DNA from: Dipylidium caninum
Lineage: Eukaryota > Platyhelminthes > Cestoda > Cyclophyllidea > Dipylidiidae
Reading direction: 5' to 3'
Length of the DNA: 64,000 nucleotides
NCBI GenBank assembly: GCA_017562135.1
Contig: QEYB01001046.1
Location: forward strand, 4,774,001-4,838,000
Position numbers and translations under genes: made by a program. The stretch's first letter is position 1; the number at the start of each line of letters is the position of its first letter. Below the pieces are notes generated by a model, which worked only from the letters and a program-made list of their open reading frames with translations, ran no database searches and had not been told where the DNA came from. Positions 56,807 through 64,000 of this stretch are shown here, piece by piece.

Positions 56807-56864
56807 GATTGGATAATTCACCCATCGCATTCTAATTTGGTGCGCACATCTCTTCAACCAATCA
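56807..56864 (+). promoter_or_regulatory. Paired CCAAT boxes ahead of the zinc-finger gene
   Basis: GATTGG at 56807-56812 and AACCAATCA at 56856-56864 lie about 180 and 130 bases before the ATG at 56990, in opposite orientations. This is a plausible core promoter. A GACGCGCGCA decamer also occurs twice, near 56617 and 56670. The motifs are seen; function is inferred. Confidence -1.
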
Positions 56865-56989
56865 ACGCGCAGTGAGTTTAAGCGCAGAGGCATACACACG
56901 CACGTGCCACTTGCTTTAGATACGTGTAAACGTGCGCTTATAGAAGGATAGATTAAGTCCTGCTCACCTCTAATCTATTCGAAGCAGAC

Positions 56990-59900
56990 ATGTCCACAGT
57001 GCCCCCAGTGCCTCAGTGGACACCTGAACTTACGAAAACGAGTCAAAACGACTTTCAGTCAATTTGTAATTTGGCCCTGCCTCAGGCGATCGGTAATGAA
57101 GTCAAGACGACGTCTGGGTTGGTTGATAAGTCGGGCATTTTGAAATCTCCTGCAGTGATGCAAAGAGAAATTGATGGAATGTCACCACCCAAGATGCTGG
57201 GTCGGTTCGTGCACTTCTTGCGTTGCTCCTTCTGCGGCCTCGAGTCGATTAACAAGACACGCTTCGACAGTCACCTGCCCTGCAGCCAGACGAGCAATAC
57301 CGACCACCACTACTACCTGCACACTTGTTCCGCTTGCTTCGCCTGCTCCACCTCGCAGAGCCTCATGGATGAACACCTCGATCTCTTTCACAAAGGAATT
57401 CAGGTGAGTCCTTATCCCCTGCTTAATCTTCGTAGCCGGCTTCTCATCCACTTCTTCCCTCCTCTTCTCATCTCCAACCCCTTCATGTAATCGAGGCCCC
57501 CTAGACTTCTATGTCCTTTAAGCCATCCAAGTGTCTGTCTAAGCTCTTTTCTTGAGTAACACAACTCAAAAAACCCTTTTAAAGAGTCGAAAATTTTCTG
57601 TCTGCATCCACTGGTAGCCCCTTTATCCGCGTTCATGGAAATGGGCTTCCAATTTGGACGAGTTTTTGTTCTGAAGGTTCCACTTTTTTATTGGTAGTGG
57701 TTCATGTCTGATGTTTTTGCTTAGCACGCTAAACCTCGGTAGACAGTTATTTCTGCAGCATCTCTATTGCTTTTCGTTGACATTAAAGCCTTTTAACTGT
57801 CATGGATGTCGTAGAACTTTCAGCTGAACGTGTCTCCACTGAATTTAAGCCAAGTAGAGTGCGAATAGCATGACAGACTAAGATGCAAACATGGAAGTCC
57901 ACTTTTTTGGAGAAGTCAGCAACTTTCCAGACTGATCCCTGTGTCTTTTAACGTGAGATCGTAAACACGAAAGTGAGCGAGTTATTACAGCTTCAGGAAG
58001 GTCCCCCACTCAACTGCCGAAATCGCGCTTTCGCTTACTTTCATTGAAGGTCGTGATTGCTAAACATCACGGCGGAACGATCATTGTGCACCCTCCCTCT
58101 GTTCCATTCGGTGGCACCTCATTTCCCGTGAATTACCAAAGGTCCCCATAACGGAGCCTCTCGGGGCCGCATTCCTGCGGGAGATTGCATTACGCTGTTC
58201 CCCTGGTTTACCGGTGTCACGAAAGTTAGCGGAATTGAACTCCCGCATTTGACTCGCACTTGAGGTCAATTTTTGCCACATAAACAAGCAGAGGTCGTTA
58301 TTCGGGAGGGACCACTTTTATTATATCTCAATCGTGCACTCGTGCGTGCGCCTTATTCCCGGTCGGGAGCGACTGCGTAAACAGCCCTGCGTGCAAGTGT
58401 ATGTACACGTCGTAGCAGTTGAGCCGAGGTCACGTCGAAGACAAGATAAACAGAGCGATTCCACCTTGCCCTGATTCCACTTCAGAGGACCTACGTTGCG
58501 TTGGGCTCTCCGATTAGCCCAGGCAAAACCGAAGGTCGAGACACCGGTCCCGGAGGTGGTGGGAGCATTCCAAGCAGTTTGTTCCGATTACTTTCCCAAG
58601 CCATCGCGGCCTCCGTGTGACTTGAGTTGACGCTGCACCCTGCAACAAAATCTGCGCAAATGACATTTTCCTGTCGAGTGCCTCTGCTCTTTTCGCAAAT
58701 TATACGCCTTCATGTGCTCGCTTCAAGAAACTACTTATTTGCTAACATTCGAGAAATACTTTGGGCAGGCAAGCTCCAGCCTGCTTCTCAGCTCAAGCCA
58801 CTCAGCATGTCAAGAAGACTTTGCTAAGAGACGCCATTTTCCCCACCGTCGCGATATCACGATGACCTTGCGAGGCGAAGAAGCCCATTCAGATGGATGT
58901 CATTATTTTGGCGGGCGGCAATAAACAGGATTCCCGAATTTAAATGCCCCCGTCAGGATGGAGTTGCGCGCCTCGTGTGCGCCACAAGGCGATAAGGGTT
59001 ATATTATTCATTTTATGAACGTCTTCACCTCTTGGACTTCGAATTCGCAGTCGAGGGTGGAGTCCGAGGCGGCCCCCGGTCGTCGGTGGTGCGGGCGGCA
59101 GCACGAGCCTCCGTGCGCATTTATCGTTTTCTTAACCTCATATGCATTAAGGGGAGGGGACGAGCTTACTCAATTTTTATTATTAAACCCGTATGCTGCA
59201 TAATTTTGGGTGATTATAAATAGTTCGCAATGACATTGTTGGCAACATCTCCAAATTCCCGTTTATTTTTTTGCGCCTCCGCGGTGCCGGTAAGGTTAAC
59301 AGTGTCCGGCACCACTTTACGCGTCTTCCTCATTCCGTGCTACTTTGGCATGGCTATTTGCAGTTTGTACCAACGAGAACTAGAATTGGAAGGATTAGTT
59401 TGGTCGGGAAAAATGGCGCAATAGATGTGGCTTCAGAAGAGTGAAGACGAGGACTCTGTGTGGCGGCTCTGCGTGAGTCGCAGTGCGAGCCGAAGGCCCC
59501 ACGGATAGAGTCTGTTCGAATTTAGGCTTCAACACTCCATCGAGGCGAACTCGTTGGACAGGAAGTGCTCTTCTTGTTCTGCTAGACACTTCTGGCCAGG
59601 GCAAGCCCGGACAAGTTTATGTCTCCGGAAGTCAGGTTAAGCAACTTAATGAAAGTACCCACATAGCGAAATCTAATTTCCGTTCTTGCAGTAGGCCCAG
59701 GATATTGGTGAGATAAGTTGATTGGAACCGTAGTGTGATGTACGTGTGCGTTCGGTAGGTAGGCACCGAGAGGCAGAATTTGCATATACCCAGGCACTTC
59801 CATCGCTCCGGGGAAAGGGGCCAGAGAGAGAGGTTAAGCGAGTGGAAATTTGATATTTTGAAGGGAAAAGTAACCGATAGAAGCCACGCAATTATAGCTG

Positions 59901-62900
59901 TAAAAGTGCTAACTCGGCGTACCCGCACCACACCACACCACACCACACCTCGCCCGCACAGGCAGAGGCACAGGCACACGGAGGCACGCAGAGCTCCGTA
60001 TTACACCTGTGGGAATGGGATTGGGACGGCTGAGGTGGGCGGGGGCAAGGGCGGGGGGCGGGGAGGGCTGGGGAGGCACTGGGGGAGCGTAAACCGCCAT
60101 CTCCACTTCACCCGCGCCCCCAGACCGCCCAGGCAGTTTTGGCGGGGGACCATATGGGCCCGAGGTGTCGTCAGATTTCACTTGGCCGATGTGGGAGGGG
60201 GGTTGGGGCTTACAAGTGTTCCGTGACGTACTAAAAGCCCGAGGCGGCGGCGCTGACGGTGGCGACGACGACGACGACGACGACGAGGACGACAGTGGTC
60301 CCTATTGAGATCTCAGTCTGTTAGCGTTTTCCCACCGCTCCTCCTGAACGTGACAAACGGTTTACGCACCCACCTGGACCTCCGTATAAATTCAAGATGA
60401 TTTAAGAGGGCTACCTTCCATCACGAACGCGTGCGCATGCGCAGTCTCTCACGCACGCACTAAAGCATGGACGACACATTCAAAGGGATTTCGGTAAACA
60501 TAAATTGTCATCCTCGAACCCAAAACATATATGTGGGAGACCTCCCGGATGTGTCCTGTCACGATTCCCTCCTGCGCGCGCAAAGCCTCCTCCCCTCATC
60601 ACCGTTCCATTTTATTCCGTGCTCTACCTGTCACATCAGTGTCATGTGCAACCTGGTTTTTCAGGCTTATCGGGGCAAATCGCCTTTTAATTGGCATCAA
60701 CAACCACATTATTGAGGGCTGACAAACCGCGGAGGGGCGAATTGTGGGCTCCGCCAGAAGTGGATGTCCCTAAGAGTGACCCGACGTCAGAGGGGGCGAG
60801 GCGGGGCGGGGCGGCCATACGATAGGAGCTTGTCCATAACATTATATGATGTCTCCGGGGTGGGGTGGCGGGGGGGGGCGGGGGCGGGGGAGATAACCTC
60901 CCGACCACTGAGGCTGGCCGATTAATCAAACCATCTGACCATCCAGCCCTATAACACACGACTGAATTCGATCGCCGTTTGATCTGTGCATAATTCGCCC
61001 TCGGCGACGGCACTTCCTCATCATTCAGAGTCAGGGCTTCGGGTTCTCGCAACGCGATTTGGAATGGGGCCAATGCTCACCATCTGGTCGGTTAGCCTTG
61101 TTCAAAAACCGCCCATTCGAACGAACTCCCTTTCACCCTGGGATGACGAGAATTGTAAGTTTGCGTGTGTGTACCAAATTTCTTTTTGCTATCCCGGTAA
61201 ACGGGCCTCTCTTTATTCGGCCACTAAAATTATAATTTGGTCCTGATCAACATGGACATAACTTTACCTCCTTCCTGAAACATGCATTGCGACTTAAGGT
61301 GTCGCGTAGTGGGAATTATCTCCTCTCACATTCTACTACAGGCATCATGAGAAGATTTAAGCGGAGCTTGGACTCTTGAAACCCGACTGCGCATTATCTT
61401 TCTGAAATTTTAAAGAAGCTGCGGACACGGTTGTTTGACCGCTGCTGTATGTTAATGTGAGGCACCGATTAATATTGTCCTTTGCCCAATCGCCTGGCGC
61501 CACTTGATTAAAATTTTACACCTCATGGCGCCGTTGCCCGTCACAGACTGCATTCTACCCTCCCCTCCCCTCCTCTCCTCCCCTCCTCTCTACTCTACTC
61601 TACTCTCCTCTCGCCTCGCCTCGCCTCGCCTCGCCTCGCCTCGCCTCGCTCCACTCCCCTCCGCTTCGCCTCACCCCACCTCCCTTCATTTCATCTCCTC
61701 ACACATGCACATCACCTGCTCGAATAGCGGAAGGGTGGAGGAGGAGGAGGGAGCTTGTCACCTTGCTAAAAAGAACGCCATTTATGCTAGCTGCCTCACA
61801 GAGCTACTCTTCCAGAGTTGTTTTTCACCCCTCACCCCGCCCTGCCCCGCCCCACGCCACCCCACTCCACCCCATCCCATCTCATCCCATCCCATCCTGT
61901 GTCAGGCCAGCCTAGCCCAGCTCAGCCCAACCACGGCTTGCCACACTCGGCTCGCACCCCGCCCCGCCTCGCCCCGCCCCTGTCCGCCCCCCTGTCCGCC
62001 CTCCTCCGCCGACATACCTCGGCGTATGCAATTTAATTAAATCTGGCGGCACGACAGGTGAAACAGAGTGGGGCGGGCGAGGGGATAGGAGGGGGCAGGG
62101 AGTGAGGGCTCGGGACAACTCCGGGCAAGTTTATGCTCACTGGACACTCGTTCGTTTGTAAATGCCATAAGCTAATTGGTTAAGCGCAATTTATGCATGT
62201 CATAACGTTGTTAATTAAGCTAACGGAAAGACATGTTAAGGCACACGTGGGAGCATTCGGAGCCACTTTTAATGCCTTATCAAATATGCACGTCGGGAGC
62301 CGCGTTTCTCTGCCCCTCTGAGGCTCGTTTCAGGCCAAGGTTTCATCCCCAAATGGATGATGGTGTTAGAAAGAGCCACACCTAATAATTAGCCTGCGGA
62401 ATCGGCCAAGATAAGGGTGGTTTGGGTTTTTTTAATGTTGGAGAAAGCTGCGCACACACGTGTGGTCTCCCAATGAAATATCATTTATCAAGAGGCTTTC
62501 GGGGAAGGAGGGTGGGCAACCACGGGCGCCTTAAGACCGCCCAATTTAATAGTCTTGCCTACACGCCACTAAGTTCCCACTGGCAGGGAATTCACGCGGA
62601 CAGGGCCTTGTCGGCGGGGCTGTCTGATGTAAGGCACTTAATCATCCTCCCACCTGTGTGTTTCTGCACCGCGGTTTTCCAGCTCACAAAATGGTTGTTT
62701 TAACCTGTACGCCGGCCCTCCCGAGCATGGCGAAATTTCCAATTTCACTGGAGACCGGTAAAATATCCGAGGAGAGGGGAAGGTGAGCACTTCCAATTCC
62801 ACTTGGCGTTTGCTCACATTGTAACCACACTTGATTCGGAGAAGACTAGGCCAGAGCGTTGGAGGCAGCCACTGACGCAATAACCTCACCCACGTCCACG

Positions 62901-63912
62901 CGCTACGCATTTAATCGACCCGACGAGGCTGGTCGCTGGTCGGGAGGACGGTCCAGTCGAGCGCGGTGAGGGAGGAATTCATGCTGGGCTTATCAGGGAC
63001 ACAATTATCCGCTGCATCGACAGCTAAGAGGCACAAATACACGTGCATTCCTTCCTTCGAGGCAACGGGAAGGGCGCGAGAGAGACATGCACGTTTTGGA
63101 TATCGGCAAGATAAATAGCGTCAATTTAGGGAACCCTGCATGCTTGCCTCTTCACTCCTTCTCGCCGCATCCGTCGTCAGGCTGCATCAAGTATACAGCG
63201 TCTGTACAATTAGGCCGCGTGCACGAACTCGTGAGGTGGCCACTGGGGAAATCTCGCAATTACTTAGGCAATAATTACCGGTCTTCACTTTAGGCGGAGC
63301 TAATCAAGACTCAGGAGGTCCTTCGTCCAACTACCATGTCGGCTTCGACTGTACCAAAAATTCCACGCCCCACCTCGGCGGCCACGAACACCTCGATCCC
63401 GGGCTCGACTTGCAGAAGACCCCTCAGACCCACAGAATTTTCCTCCGATGAAGTTGAACGTGGCGAGGATAATGGGTGTCTAGATTTGAGCACTGGTACC
63501 GCCGCCAGCACTGCTGCCACCGGCCCCACGGCCATTGCCACGTCCACGGCCACCTTCACCACCGCCACTGCCCCTCCAATAGCCTGTGCGGAGCACCCGA
63601 AAGGCGAGACCGAACACCTCAAGAAGTGCCACGTCTGCGGCGCGGAGTTGGGAGGAAGCGTGGAAGAGTTAACCAGACATCTGGCCTTCGTGCATTTGAT
63701 CCCCATGCCTCTGATGCTGGGCCAACTGGCCGCCATGGCCGTGGGAATGAGAAGTGGTCAAAATAAGTCCTCTCCCTCCTCCTCTTCCTCCTCCTCATCC
63801 TCCTCCAACGCAATCGGCCTTCCACCACAACCACCACCTCCGCTTCCTCCTCCTCCTCCGCCTCCTGCACCGCCCTCACAATCTCTTTTGACTCTTCACG
63901 AAAACATACCAC
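56990..63912 (+). CDS. Unrecognised zinc-finger protein, partial (continues past the window)
   Basis: Two exons traced: 56990-57403 (138 codons, phase 0 at the donor) and 63294-63912 (206 codons plus one base), separated by 5.9 kb; further exons in between are possible and more must follow. Exon 1 has two fingers: C79-x2-C82-x12-H95-x2-C98, and C113-x2-C116-x12-H129-x4-H134 with an extra C119. The second exon has a third, C-x2-C-x13-H-x4-H, around HVCGAEL to FVHL. It also carries CLDLSTG, close to the PxDLS motif that recruits the CtBP co-repressor, then Thr/Ala-rich, poly-Ser and poly-Pro stretches. These suggest a nuclear transcription regulator, perhaps a repressor. I cannot place it in a named family. 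The long flanking non-coding DNA fits a developmental gene. Joining the two exons is inferred from matching phase, an open frame upstream of the internal ATG at 63336, and consistent content. Confidence -1.
59926..59949. repeat. Pentanucleotide microsatellite (CACAC/ACCAC)n
   Basis: About five tandem units in the putative zinc-finger gene intron. Confidence -1.
60263..60292. repeat. Trinucleotide repeat (CGA)n
   Basis: About ten CGA units, preceded by GGC units. Confidence -1.
61558..61649. repeat. Compound pentanucleotide repeat, CTCCC / CTCTA / CTCGC
   Basis: A polypyrimidine tract passing through CCCTC-like units, about three CTCTA units (61588-61605) and nearly eight CTCGC units (61611-61648). 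It looks like a pentamer that mutated and re-expanded in steps. Confidence -1.
61831..61905. repeat. Degenerate pentanucleotide tract, CCCGC / CCCAT
   Basis: Imperfect pentamers such as CCCGC and CCCAC followed by about five CCCAT-like units. Confidence -1.
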
Positions 63913-64000
63913 GTAAGTTGCTGGCAGCTCTGTTCCCCTTCATATCTACCATTACCTCTTTAACAAAGACATTTAAACATTGAACTGTTCCCGACGACTC

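Larger units (their letters stand above)
57404..63293. other. Long intron (or several introns) of the zinc-finger gene
   Basis: 5.9 kb with no confident exon. It holds GC-rich blocks, AT-rich islands with TAATTA-like motifs (about 62190-62225), and several pentanucleotide and trinucleotide repeats listed separately. Unannotated small exons cannot be excluded. Confidence -1.

Noticed and set aside
59926..61905. Tandem arrays that could be mistaken for CRISPR-like repeats
   Set aside because: Units are five bases or fewer with no spacers, in a eukaryotic sequence; they are microsatellites.

Overview
The window is nuclear DNA from an animal, most likely a parasitic flatworm and probably a tapeworm. 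The evidence is intron-exon genes with GT-AG junctions, many introns of only 30-38 bases, a bias towards short introns at gene 5' ends (reported for schistosomes), and metazoan protein families. No operons, CRISPR arrays, insertion sequences or recognisable intact transposons were seen. The assignment rests on gene structure and protein families, not on a database match. All exon coordinates were traced by hand from reading frame, splice phase and family similarity.

Layout. Positions 261-3255 (+): an OS-9-type ER lectin. Positions 5921-6543 (-): an intronless calaxin/EFCAB1-like EF-hand protein with a one-base frameshift. Positions 11899-22035: two convergent SLC2A/GLUT sugar transporters (+ at 11899-16713, - at 19120-22035) with matching exon structures. 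Positions 24686-39788: a compact, AT-richer housekeeping block holding an FMR1/FXR RNA-binding protein (-), DDX27 helicase (+), ribokinase (-) and MCM3 (+). Within it FXR/DDX27 and RBKS/MCM3 are head-to-head, and DDX27/RBKS are tail-to-tail. Positions 39789-56989: about 17 kb without a supportable gene, GC-rich and microsatellite-bearing. Positions 56990 to beyond the window (+): the start of an unrecognised zinc-finger protein, split by a 5.9 kb intron.

The genes do not form one pathway. OS-9 serves ER glycoprotein quality control, the GLUT pair sugar uptake, FXR translation control, DDX27 ribosome assembly, RBKS ribose use and MCM3 DNA replication. The zinc-finger gene, flanked by long non-coding DNA, looks like a developmental regulator.

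The points most worth a second look are the inverted GLUT pair (with a 21-base microexon found in one copy only, and a lost tryptophan in the sugar path), start codons lying exactly at exon ends in three genes (possible spliced-leader AUG use), the KH2 domain of the FMR1 homologue without its GxxG loop, the frameshifted calaxin gene, and the zinc-finger gene in its gene desert. I found no clear previously undescribed multi-gene system.
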